Shown piece by piece: positions 7,967 to 15,291 of a stretch of DNA of 21,062 bases. Below the pieces are notes generated by a model. It ran no database searches. It had not been told where the DNA came from and worked only from the letters and a program-made list of their open reading frames with translations. Both the position numbers and the translations under genes were made by a program. Positions within the stretch are counted from its first letter, which is position 1; each line of letters begins with the position of its first letter. Source of the stretch: CAZAGT01 sp964484515 (GTDB lineage Bacteria > Desulfobacterota > DSM-4660 > Desulfatiglandales > HGW-15); NCBI GenBank assembly GCA_964484515.1, contig CAZAGT010000042.1:1-21062 (forward strand). Direction: 5' to 3'.

Positions 7967-9424
7967 ATGATGCTTGAGTCAATCGAACAAAGCCCCTTAT
8001 TCCGGATTGCCAACCCAAGGAGTATCGCCTTTTTTGGGGCCTCCAATAACATCCTGTCCATGGGAACCAGCCTCCTCAGCTCCCTTCAGGCCCTCCGGTT
8101 TCAAGGGGCGGTCTACCCCGTGCACCCCAAGGAGGAGAACGTACTCGGGCTAAAGGCCTTTCCCAGCATCCTTGATCTGCCGGAGGTCCCTGATCTGGCC
8201 GTGATCGTGGTGCCGAACAGGATCGTGCCTCAAATCATGGAGGATTGTGGCAAGAAAGGCGTTCGGCACGCCATCGTGGTGTCCGGCGGTTTCAAGGAGA
8301 CGGGCGAAGAGGGTGCCGCCCTCGAAAAGGAGATTAAAGAAATCTCCAAGAAATACGGCATCCGCTTCCTCGGTCCGAACTGCATCGGGGTGACCAACCC
8401 GCACCATCAGCTCAATACGACCTTTTTGCCCTATGAGGGCGAGCCGGGTTTTGTGGGCATGGCTTCTCAGAGCGGGAGCTTTGTCACCCAGATGTTTGGT
8501 TACCTCGATCGCCATCGGCTCGGGTTCAGCGCCGCCTTTAGCGTCGGCAACGAGGCGAGCATCGACATCGTCGACGGCCTCGAATACCTGGGAGCCTGTC
8601 CTAACACCAAGGTCATAGCCCTCTACATCGAAGGGATCAGGAGGGGAAGGGCGTTTGTGGAGACGGCCAGACGGGTCGTACCACACAAACCGATCGTGGC
8701 GCTCTATGTAGGCGGAACCGAGACAGGCAAGCGGGCCGGGCTATCCCACACCGGCGCGATGGCCGGACCGGACCCGCTCTATGACGGGGTGTTTGAGCAA
8801 AGCGGGGTCATACGGGCGCACTCCGTAACCGAGTTATTCGATTTCTGTTGGGTGCTGGGGTATCTACCCAAGCCGGCGGGAAACGGACTCCTTATCCAAA
8901 CCCATTCAGGCGGTCCGGGGGCGGCGGCAGCCGACGCTTGCGGCCGGGCAGGAATCGAGCTACCGAGTCCCTCCCAAGAGACCGTGGCCAAACTCGCTGA
9001 ATACATGCCGCACACGGGTAGTGTGAATAACCCGGTGGATTTTACATATATCAAGAATCCGTTGGATTACTTCTCCGCGATCCCCAAGGCACTCCTTGAG
9101 GATGAACACGCTCATATGCTGCTCCTCTATATCCTCATCCCGCGGCACATGGTCAGGAAGGCCCTTGCACATATGGGATATACGGAGGCCCAGGCCAAAG
9201 AACAGAGCAAGGGGTTGATGGAGAAGCAGGCAACGTCGGTCGCCGGATTACTCCATTCGAAGGGCAAACCCATCGTGGGTTTCACCTACCAGGGCCAACA
9301 CGAAGATCTCATCCAGGGCCTCCTAAAACGGGGTGTACCCGTCTTCACGGGACCTGAGCGGGCCGCCCGCGCCCTCAGCGCCCTAGTGCAGTATTCTCGC
9401 ATTCAAGAGAGGTTCAGGGGTTAA
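7967..9424 (+). CDS. NDP-forming acyl-CoA synthetase, alpha subunit only
   Basis: Cytosolic enzyme part of the ADP-forming acyl-CoA synthetase family, which interconverts acyl-CoA + ADP + Pi with acid + CoA + ATP. The 485 residues contain the CoA-binding Rossmann domain (about 10-130; IAFFGASNN at 20-28, RFLGPNCIGV at 133-142) and two succinyl-CoA-ligase-like domains. GLSHTGAMAG at 258-267 carries the phospho-accepting His261, and THSGGPGAAAADA lies further on. Fused family members have an additional C-terminal ATP-grasp domain of about 220 residues; here the chain ends before it, as in separate alpha subunits, and no beta-subunit gene is adjacent. The two successive ATGs (7967, 7970) lack a clear ribosome binding site. 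The acid substrate (acetate, propionate, aryl acids) cannot be read from sequence. Confidence 0.87.
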   Translation: MMLESIEQSPLFRIANPRSIAFFGASNNILSMGTSLLSSLQALRFQGAVYPVHPKEENVLGLKAFPSILDLPEVPDLAVIVVPNRIVPQIMEDCGKKGVRHAIVVSGGFKETGEEGAALEKEIKEISKKYGIRFLGPNCIGVTNPHHQLNTTFLPYEGEPGFVGMASQSGSFVTQMFGYLDRHRLGFSAAFSVGNEASIDIVDGLEYLGACPNTKVIALYIEGIRRGRAFVETARRVVPHKPIVALYVGGTETGKRAGLSHTGAMAGPDPLYDGVFEQSGVIRAHSVTELFDFCWVLGYLPKPAGNGLLIQTHSGGPGAAAADACGRAGIELPSPSQETVAKLAEYMPHTGSVNNPVDFTYIKNPLDYFSAIPKALLEDEHAHMLLLYILIPRHMVRKALAHMGYTEAQAKEQSKGLMEKQATSVAGLLHSKGKPIVGFTYQGQHEDLIQGLLKRGVPVFTGPERAARALSALVQYSRIQERFRG

Positions 9425-9500
9425 GCTGAATAGATGATGGGGAACCTCGTATGAAACTTTATGAAATGAGGTCTGTGATACCTTATGGCCGGGCGAACAT

Positions 9501-10817
9501 ATGTTGAAATATCTGAAAATGCCAAACTCGGGCATCAGTTTTATGAAGTCTATCGGCCGATCCATCTGGGCGCTCCCGCGGCAAGCGGCGGGGCTGACCT
9601 CTAAAACCTGCTCGCCCGTCCTATTTTTCACTGCGTTCTTCTTAATCGTCCTCGCGACCGCACGCCCATCCCACGCTTTGTCCGGAGACGCTCGTCCGTC
9701 TCCTTCAGCCATACCCTCTCAGGTCACGACCCTGCACGGCGTCATCTTCCGTGGACACCTCAGATTCGGCCATGAGGTCAGGTCGTTTCAACCCTGCGGC
9801 AAAGAGGTCGAGTATTGGGTGGTTGATCGTAGCGGGGATGAACTTTGGGATGTCTACCGCGCCTTGATTCCCAGCCCCTATGAGCCGCTCTATGTTGAAG
9901 TCCAGGGTGTGCTCGGGCCTCGGCCCGCGACTGGGTTCGGGGTCGACTATGATCGGCTGTTAACCGTAACCTCTTTACGACGTGCGGCAGTGGAGACAAG
10001 GGGCTGTGCGGAGGATCCGCGAAACTTTGAATTCAGGGTTTATGGCAACGAGCCTTTTTGGAATACGGTCATATCCGAGGAGGGAATCATCTTTTCCGTC
10101 CTGGGGGAGCCCCAGCGTGCATTTCCTTATACCCCGGCAAAGGTCTCCGAAGGTCAAAGAGTGTATTCCTCAAAGTGCCGAGGACCCAACCAGCACTGGA
10201 TCCAGATCTTCATCAAAGAAGAGCGATGCATCGATAGGATGTCGGGGGAGCATTCCGGTTTTTCTGCCAAGGTCAGTCTGGACGGGCATACCTATGTGGG
10301 ATGTGCGAGGGAAGGGTGGGCAAACCTCCCCAAAGACATAGACCGGGATCCGAAGAATATGACGGTGTCGATGCTCAAGAATGCCGTATACCGGTCGGAG
10401 TTCTCTCAAGAGGGCACCATTCGTCTAGTGGATGGCATTCACAGACAAAAGATCGTCCCCGGGGCAGCTGCGGAGTTGATCGTCTCACTGGGCAAAGTGG
10501 CCATCGGCGACCTGAACGGCGACGGTTTCGAAGACGGAGCGGTCGTGCTGGTCACCAGCGCCGGTGGCAGCGGGACGTTCCGTCATTTGGCTGCTGTGCT
10601 CAATCGCCATGGAACACCCGAACACATCGCGGTTTTCTTCCTGGGAGACAGGATCAGGGTAGAATCGCTTTCGATTCGGTCGGGGAGGATTGAAGCCGCG
10701 ATGCTCATCCACGACGCCGACGATCCCATGCCGCAACCATCCCTCAAAATAGTTCAGCAATACGCGCTACAAGATGACACGCTCGTGCCGGTGTCACCAT
10801 CTTCCTCCCCGAATTGA
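9501..10817 (+). CDS. Exported multidomain protein: NlpE-C-like, COG3650-like and Asp-rich C-terminal region
   Basis: A 438-residue secreted protein of unknown role. A hydrophobic segment at about 39-53 ending SHA-L (about 59-60) looks like a signal peptide. The long n-region suggests the true start may be the in-frame ATG at 9519 or 9543; no start has a good ribosome binding site. Residues about 78-165 (GVIFRGHLRFGHEVRSFQPCG) resemble the OB-like C-terminal domain of the copper/surface-sensing lipoprotein NlpE. Residues about 175-270 (FRVYGNEPFWNTVISEEGI ending TYVGCAREG) match my recollection of the COG3650-type periplasmic domain. The C-terminal part holds VAIGDLNGDGFEDGAVVLV, an Asp-rich DxNxDGxxD loop of the FG-GAP/dockerin calcium-binding kind. 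Cysteines at about 99, 169, 226, 243 and 268 could form disulfides. The function is not established; an envelope-stress or ligand-binding role is inference. Confidence 0.7.
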   Translation: MLKYLKMPNSGISFMKSIGRSIWALPRQAAGLTSKTCSPVLFFTAFFLIVLATARPSHALSGDARPSPSAIPSQVTTLHGVIFRGHLRFGHEVRSFQPCGKEVEYWVVDRSGDELWDVYRALIPSPYEPLYVEVQGVLGPRPATGFGVDYDRLLTVTSLRRAAVETRGCAEDPRNFEFRVYGNEPFWNTVISEEGIIFSVLGEPQRAFPYTPAKVSEGQRVYSSKCRGPNQHWIQIFIKEERCIDRMSGEHSGFSAKVSLDGHTYVGCAREGWANLPKDIDRDPKNMTVSMLKNAVYRSEFSQEGTIRLVDGIHRQKIVPGAAAELIVSLGKVAIGDLNGDGFEDGAVVLVTSAGGSGTFRHLAAVLNRHGTPEHIAVFFLGDRIRVESLSIRSGRIEAAMLIHDADDPMPQPSLKIVQQYALQDDTLVPVSPSSSPN

Positions 10818-10890
10818 CGCTAGTAATAAACGGATGTAGGATACTGTGATGGTCGTTGGCTGGGAGAACCAAGCAAAAAGTAACCGCATC

Positions 10891-10917
10891 TTTACCTTTG
10901 GAAATCGCTGAGGTAAA
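10891..10917. promoter_or_regulatory. Inverted repeat in leader of the OmpA-lipoprotein gene
   Basis: TTTACCT (10891-10897) and AGGTAAA (10911-10917) are exact inverses with a 13-nt spacer, ending 35 nt before the ATG. It could be a leader stem-loop or a bipartite operator. I compared it by eye with GEMM-type c-di-GMP riboswitches, sometimes found before such genes, and the conserved core was missing. Confidence 0.3.
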
Positions 10918-10952
10918 AGCCTGCCGTCCCATAAATCTATTAGGAGTAGCCA

Positions 10953-11855
10953 ATGCAATCAAGAACAATAACAGCCCGTTTCCTCTTAACTGCTCTACTG
11001 CTGTTCATCTTGTCGAGTTGCGTCAGTAAAGATGAGTACCTGATGAAAGTACAGGAAAGTGAAGACCTGTCATCGGAGTTGTTGGAGGCGAGATCTAAGA
11101 ATGCAAAGCTGCAGAGAGAGAAAGAGCAACTCGAGGGAGACAAGAAAGAACTAAAGCTGGAAGTCCTGTCTCTGAAAGAGGAGATCGCTCGTCTGAAAAG
11201 GGATAGCACCAATCTCGCGGAAGTCTCAGAGGCAAGGTCGAATACGTTGATGAAGCAGGTCGAAGAGCTTGAGCAGGGTATCACGGAGCTTGAAAAGGAA
11301 CACAGCCGCCTTTTGGAGGAAAACGAATCCCTTCGAGCAGAGGCCCTGGACTTGGAGGTACAGAAAAAAGAAGAAGTTCTGACCATGACGAACACGTATA
11401 ATGATCTGCTTGAAGATATGAAGTCGGAAGTAGAGAGGGGCAACGTCACAATCACGCAACTGAAGGGGAAACTCAAAGTGAACATGGTGGATGAAATCCT
11501 CTTTGATTCGGGAAAGACCACCATAAAGGCAGAAGGCGTCAAGATTTTGAAACGGGTTGGCAGCATCCTATTGAAGGTCAAGGATAGGACCATAAGCATT
11601 GAGGGCCACACGGACAACGTCCCCATCGGGGCCGGCCTGGCTAAGAGATATCCTACCAACTGGGAGTTGTCGGTAGCCCGGGCCACGAATGTCGCCAGGT
11701 ACCTTCAGGATAAGGTAGGGGTAAATCCAAGCCTGCTATCTGCCACCGGGTATGGGGAATACCGCCCAATCGCCTCCAACAAAACGGCTCAGGGCCGGGC
11801 CAAGAATCGGCGCATTGAAATCGTGATCGTTCCGAAGAGGGAAGAGGGCGAATGA
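10953..11855 (+). CDS. OmpA-family lipoprotein with long coiled coil
   Basis: Outer-membrane lipoprotein of 300 residues that should bind peptidoglycan. The type II signal peptide ends in the lipobox ILSSC, acylated Cys23, with Val next, so no inner-membrane retention Asp. Residues about 35-155 are charged heptads (KNAKLQREKEQLEGDKKEL and following), a clear coiled coil with periodic Leu. The OmpA_C domain occupies about 175-297: DEILFDSGKTTI, IEGHTDNVPI with the diaminopimelate-binding Asp region, WELSVARATNVARYL, and GYGEYRPIASN followed by NRRIEIV. TAGGAG seven bases before the ATG supports the start. It likely tethers or spaces the outer membrane from the wall. A leader inverted repeat sits just upstream, and the radical SAM gene follows after 53 nt. 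Confidence 0.9.
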   Translation: MQSRTITARFLLTALLLFILSSCVSKDEYLMKVQESEDLSSELLEARSKNAKLQREKEQLEGDKKELKLEVLSLKEEIARLKRDSTNLAEVSEARSNTLMKQVEELEQGITELEKEHSRLLEENESLRAEALDLEVQKKEEVLTMTNTYNDLLEDMKSEVERGNVTITQLKGKLKVNMVDEILFDSGKTTIKAEGVKILKRVGSILLKVKDRTISIEGHTDNVPIGAGLAKRYPTNWELSVARATNVARYLQDKVGVNPSLLSATGYGEYRPIASNKTAQGRAKNRRIEIVIVPKREEGE

Positions 11856-11908
11856 TGGCGCGGAATTTACACTGTCGTGCGAGCATTTTCTTGCGGATAA
11901 GCTAAGGC

Positions 11909-13192
11909 ATGAGACCCTATCGGCTTGATGGACTGAGCATCAGTATTGACAAGAGAGGATCTCCTGAGTTTGCCAAAGCCAGTTATCCCATCCGCTACGG
12001 ACGGTTTGCGGAGATCGTAACCTCCGACTATATCTTTCAATTCAATCTGAATGGGGAAATAAAGTACGTTCAAGGGCGAAATCAGGATTGGCCCCATCCG
12101 GCAGAATGGTTAAAACGGACGGCGGCAAACGATTGGATCTATTACTCCACCGGCGGCTATAGCGGCGTACACGACCTTTTGGGGGAGTATTACCTCCCTC
12201 TTCCCTCATACTCCAGCAACACGATTTCCCTGTATAACCCCTTCGACGAGAATGCAGTCCAGCGAGCCCGTCAGGCCTGGCAGGAATTAATCGTCAAGAT
12301 CAGGGGGCTTCCGGTTGAAGGGATTGATCCTGCGATAAGGGATTTTCTGGGACGTGTTGCCGAGCGTGACGAAACTGCGCTCAAGGCGAGATCCCAGTGC
12401 TTACATAGGACGATCGGCGGTCACATGACGGTTCTTCCCCCAGACACGCGGCATGTGGACTATGAGGTTATTCCCATCGTCGTGGCTGATGGTTGCCTTC
12501 ACAATTGCAGCTTTTGTCGTGTCAAGTCGGGACGAGATTTCTCTCCCCGCACTCAAGAAGACATCCTGGGTCAGATCGAATGCCTCAAGGACTTTTATGC
12601 CAGTGACCTGGGCAATTATAATGCCCTTTTTCTGGGCGAGCACGACGCCCTGGGAGCCGGTCTTGGACTCATCGGCTTCGCGGCGCAGAGGGCCTACGAC
12701 ACGCTCGAACTGCCTTATTCTCACCTCAGGGGCGCCCAGCTTTTCTTGTTCAGCAGTGTCGAGTCCCTGATTCACGGAAAAGAATCCCTCTTTGCGTCGA
12801 TTAACCGCCTCCCTTTTTCCACGCATATTAATGTCGGCCTTGAGTCCGCGGATCCGGATACCCTGGCGGCACTCGATAAGCCAATCACGGTTAAGTCCGT
12901 AAGAGAGGCCTTTGCCAGAATGCTGGCCGTAAACAGGAAGTATGAAGGGATTGAGATCACAGCGAATTTCCTGTTCGGCGGTAAGCTACCCCCAGGCCAT
13001 GTGCCGGCGCTAGTCGAGTTGATTGGGAACTCGTTGGACCGCTACTACGCGAAAGGCGCCATCTATCTCTCTCCGCTTATTCAGGAAAGACCGAAAGATC
13101 ACGCTGAGAGAAGGGAGTTGGTGAGACGTTTCTATGAGGTCAAATCCCTGAGTCGGCTGCCGACCTTTCTCTATCTCATTCAGCGATTATGA
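11909..13192 (+). CDS. Radical SAM protein with an unrecognised N-terminal half
   Basis: A 427-residue cytosolic iron-sulfur enzyme candidate. The cluster motif C-LHN-C-SF-C (Cys196, Cys200, Cys203, CX3CX2C) lies in ADGCLHNCSFCRVKSGRDF, followed by the barrel feature THINVGLESADPDTLAALDKPIT (about 305-327), as in HemN/MiaB/B12-type radical SAM proteins. Most family members place the cluster near the N-terminus or after a B12 domain; here 195 residues precede it and show no B12 fingerprint that I can see. There is no C-terminal SPASM-like Cys cluster. The ATG follows a weak TAAGG. It stands 53 nt after the OmpA lipoprotein gene, possibly co-transcribed, and no precursor peptide or partner enzyme is apparent nearby. 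Radical SAM chemistry is confident; the reaction is unknown. Confidence 0.83.
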   Translation: MRPYRLDGLSISIDKRGSPEFAKASYPIRYGRFAEIVTSDYIFQFNLNGEIKYVQGRNQDWPHPAEWLKRTAANDWIYYSTGGYSGVHDLLGEYYLPLPSYSSNTISLYNPFDENAVQRARQAWQELIVKIRGLPVEGIDPAIRDFLGRVAERDETALKARSQCLHRTIGGHMTVLPPDTRHVDYEVIPIVVADGCLHNCSFCRVKSGRDFSPRTQEDILGQIECLKDFYASDLGNYNALFLGEHDALGAGLGLIGFAAQRAYDTLELPYSHLRGAQLFLFSSVESLIHGKESLFASINRLPFSTHINVGLESADPDTLAALDKPITVKSVREAFARMLAVNRKYEGIEITANFLFGGKLPPGHVPALVELIGNSLDRYYAKGAIYLSPLIQERPKDHAERRELVRRFYEVKSLSRLPTFLYLIQRL

Positions 13193-13233
13193 TAATCAGA
13201 ACCCTCATGGAACGCAAATACTCAGCGGACTTT

Positions 13234-13276
13234 TCCTCGAACACCGCCAGAGGCGGGTAAACCTCGGTCCTCGAAC
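13234..13276. repeat. REP-like hairpin CCGCC-AGA-GGCGG followed by GTAAACCT, flanked by TCCTCGAAC direct repeats
   Basis: A 5-bp stem (13244-13248 with 13252-13256) and 3-nt loop is followed by GTAAACCT, the same core as at 6275. TCCTCGAAC stands at 13234-13242 and again at 13268-13276. It lies in the 124-nt spacer between the radical SAM and small lipoprotein genes. Confidence 0.5.
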
Positions 13277-13316
13277 TAGAGGTCCGTAGTATCGCATTAT
13301 GATGGTGGAGAACGCT

Positions 13317-13832
13317 ATGAAAACCAAGATAGGGCCTCTTCTGCAAAGTATAGCCCTTGCCCTGCTTTGGGTTGCAGCGATTTCTTGTTCCGATTCGAGG
13401 TCGAGTGGAATGATCAGGGGATTTGTGCCGGTACCTGAGGAGATCGAATTGTCAGCAGCACCAAAGGAGGCGAAACTCTATGTCTACCTGGTGGATTATA
13501 CTTCAAAAGGAGACAAGGAGGTCTTACCCTGGGAGGCTCCGAGCAAGGAGGTGAAAGAGTTTCAGATTAACAGGTTAAAGGACCACAAGGTTTCGTTCGA
13601 GTTTGGGGGCTTGCGGGAAGGGAAATACGGAGTTTCCGTGCTAGTCGATACGGGAAGACCTCATGTGCGCGACGGATCTTTGAACTTTACCGCCTTCCCC
13701 GGCGACTATGCGGGTGGAACCCGGCAAGAATTGGACCTCGAAGACGGTCAAACTCTAGAGGTGTCGATTAGCGAAGGTCTGTATGTTTCCATACCGGAGG
13801 GGTACCAAGCGCCTCTTTATTCCACCGAGTAG
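13317..13832 (+). CDS. Small secreted lipoprotein of unknown function
   Basis: A 171-residue protein with an N-terminal signal (MKTKIGPLLQ then a hydrophobic core) ending AAISC, a plausible but imperfect lipobox at Cys24. The mature part reads as beta-rich: GMIRGFVPVPEEI, AKLYVYLVDYTSK, KVSFEFGGLREGKYGVSVLVDTG. This recalls carboxypeptidase-regulatory-like or prealbumin-type beta-sandwich domains found in surface proteins, but I cannot name a family. GGTGGAG six bases before 13317 makes this ATG the better start; two in-frame ATGs at 13299 and 13302 lie farther up without a site. It converges with the HELGH protein gene, their ends 39 nt apart. No function is assigned. Confidence 0.68.
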   Translation: MKTKIGPLLQSIALALLWVAAISCSDSRSSGMIRGFVPVPEEIELSAAPKEAKLYVYLVDYTSKGDKEVLPWEAPSKEVKEFQINRLKDHKVSFEFGGLREGKYGVSVLVDTGRPHVRDGSLNFTAFPGDYAGGTRQELDLEDGQTLEVSISEGLYVSIPEGYQAPLYSTE

Positions 13833-13871
13833 TCCTCTACGGCGCCTCACTTCAAGAGGGGGTTAGCTGGG

Positions 13872-14747
13872 CTATTCGAATCCACTTCCGCACAACTTAC
13901 CCTTCTCGGATGCGGCCCCATAGGGCTTGTAGATGAGCGCTGAGGAATCGCGGCCGTTCGAGGGCCTTTCTGGTGTGTTCGCCCTACTTACGAGAAAAGG
14001 CACTGAGGCGCTGATGGTTTCTACCTTGGTCTCGTGAAGCTGTGAAATAATATCGTCTTTCGGATCGGTATCCGGAAAGGATGCAATCTCAAGCGCGTGG
14101 AATCTCGCCTCCGGATCGGCATCAAAGGTATCTAGGTGGTAACCATTATAGAACCGCGTGTTCTGAGTGCTACTAGAATTTGATAGCGGGTCTTTCGGAA
14201 AATCAGACTGAAGCCTTCTGAAATTATAGCCGCTGAGCATGGCGAAAACACCATGAATCCGTTCCGCATCCCCTCCCGCCCTTTCGATCATTTGAAAATC
14301 GTTACCGTCAACATGTGGTCTGTTTGTGTATGCGAAGAGCTGAAACGTGCCGGCTCCTACCCATCCTTTAGTAAAATCGGAGGTTCGGGTCTTCTCAAAG
14401 CTTGTCAGCATGGTTGCCACGGCCGACTGAAGCGCAAAACCCGCCATTCCAAATCCACGGGATTCGCCGGCCGTAAGGTGATCCGGGGTGACAATTGCCA
14501 AACCAGAGTAAGACCCTCTAAACTCCGATTCCTTATCGGCGAGCTCAAGGTACATAGCGTGGCCCAGCTCATGGACCATAATCGAGGCTGCTGCGCCTGC
14601 TGCCACTTTTAGCCAGTTGCTGTTTTCAAATGTTCTGACATTCACGCCAAATAGGTAGTACTCAAATCTGCCCTTAGCGGATACCGTCGTGGGATATGAA
14701 AGGATCAACCCAACAATGATAGACGCCGCCAATACTCTTCTAATCAT
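13872..14747 (-). CDS. Exported HELGH-motif putative zinc metalloprotease
   Basis: A 291-residue protein with a signal peptide (MIRRVLAASIIVGLILSYPTTVSA, about 24 residues). It bears one HExxH zinc signature in GAAASIMVHELGHAMYLELADKE (His59, Glu60, His63). The hydrophobic run before the motif and the Ala/Gly-rich stretch around 97-113 recall M48- or M50-like membrane peptidases, but only one or two weak membrane segments can be seen. A third zinc ligand is not obvious (candidates: Glu68, or Asp/Glu residues in NRPHVDGNDFQMIERAGGD, about 142-160). AGGAG seven bases before 14747 decides the start over an ATG nine codons farther up. It is the only gene of its strand between the + block and the Dha locus, separated from the latter by a long spacer. 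Protease activity is inferred from the motif alone. Confidence 0.66.
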   Translation of the reverse strand: MIRRVLAASIIVGLILSYPTTVSAKGRFEYYLFGVNVRTFENSNWLKVAAGAAASIMVHELGHAMYLELADKESEFRGSYSGLAIVTPDHLTAGESRGFGMAGFALQSAVATMLTSFEKTRTSDFTKGWVGAGTFQLFAYTNRPHVDGNDFQMIERAGGDAERIHGVFAMLSGYNFRRLQSDFPKDPLSNSSSTQNTRFYNGYHLDTFDADPEARFHALEIASFPDTDPKDDIISQLHETKVETISASVPFLVSRANTPERPSNGRDSSALIYKPYGAASEKGKLCGSGFE

Positions 14748-15073
14748 GGCCAAGCTCCTGTCGTAAGGAAACACCTTATGACTGAGGATAGTCCCAGCAG
14801 AGACAGGTATCGTTTTTGGGGCTTTTCTGGCTTAATGGAGTGATCGACCTCATTTTCACAATTCTTTACAAATAAGGCTCCTCACAAGAATCTTGGGGCG
14901 AAAAAGCCGTCTCCAGCCGATACCAAGGATGGCGAAGGACGAATAGGCAGTGTGCGGAAATAGGTGTGGGGTAGGAGCCTGCCGGGGAACTAGCTCGTGT
15001 CCATCCATGAATGAAAACGAGACACTTGCGGGTTTCCAATTCAGAAATGAGGGATTTTTCGCAAGGTCAAGGA

Positions 15074-15143
15074 CAATTCCGCAGGATAGCGGAATTGGAC
15101 CGCCTTCAGGCGGCCCGTAAGGGCCGAGGGCCATGGATGGCCC
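15074..15143. repeat. Cluster of four overlapping perfect hairpins
   Basis: CAATTCCGC/GCGGAATTG (15074-15082 with 15089-15097, 9 bp); CCGCC/GGCGG (15100-15104 with 15109-15113); CGGCCC/GGGCCG (15111-15116 with 15121-15126); GGGCC/GGCCC (15128-15132 with 15139-15143). The second and third share bases 15111-15113 and so exclude each other. There is no T-tract. Confidence 0.55.
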
Positions 15144-15250
15144 GAGTCAAATCAATGGGTTGGGCGGAGACGTACGTCTAGTACATCGCACAACTGGCCC
15201 AGCAGATTGACGCCGAGATTGCGGAAAAGGGCCATTTCTGGATGGAAACT
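15137..15250 (+). pseudogene. Possible gene remnant interrupted by an amber codon
   Basis: From the ATG at 15137 the frame reads MARVKSMGWAETYV, TAG (15179-15181), YIAQLAQQIDAEIAEKGHFW and onward with no further stop before it runs antisense into the end of dhaM. The composition looks protein-like, but I recognise no family and there is no ribosome binding site. It could equally be chance or part of a dispersed repeat. Confidence 0.2.
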
Positions 15251-15291
15251 AGCTCCTTCGGAGGGGAGGGTCCTTCAGGGAGAATCGCGGT

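Larger units (their letters stand above)
14775..15291. other. 517-nt gene-poor, palindrome-dense spacer
   Basis: No gene is supported with confidence. An ORF of 92 codons (14856-15134, -) has no recognisable domain or start signals and overlaps the palindromes. On the + strand an ATG at 15137 opens a frame of plausible coding character that is broken by TAG at 15179-15181 and continues (YIAQLAQQIDAEIAEKG) toward 15240. The cluster of hairpins at 15074-15143 is listed separately. The region looks like a repeat insertion or gene remnant downstream of dhaM. Confidence 0.45.

Noticed and set aside
10848..10930. GEMM-type c-di-GMP riboswitch before the OmpA lipoprotein gene
   Set aside because: The conserved GGGACGCAAAGCC-like core is absent; only a simple inverted repeat remains.
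10940..11686. 248-codon Ser/Phe-rich - strand frame under the OmpA lipoprotein gene
   Set aside because: The Ser/Phe/Leu-rich composition is the expected antisense of Glu/Lys-rich coiled-coil codons.
14856..15134. 92-codon - strand frame as a real gene
   Set aside because: No ribosome binding site or recognisable family, Pro-rich start derived from the palindromes, and location in a repeat-like spacer. Kept only as part of the spacer description.
15179..15181. In-frame TAG as a pyrrolysine codon
   Set aside because: The frame matches no known pyrrolysine protein (MttB/MtbB/MtmB), there is no PYLIS or pyl gene in view, and a decayed frame is simpler.
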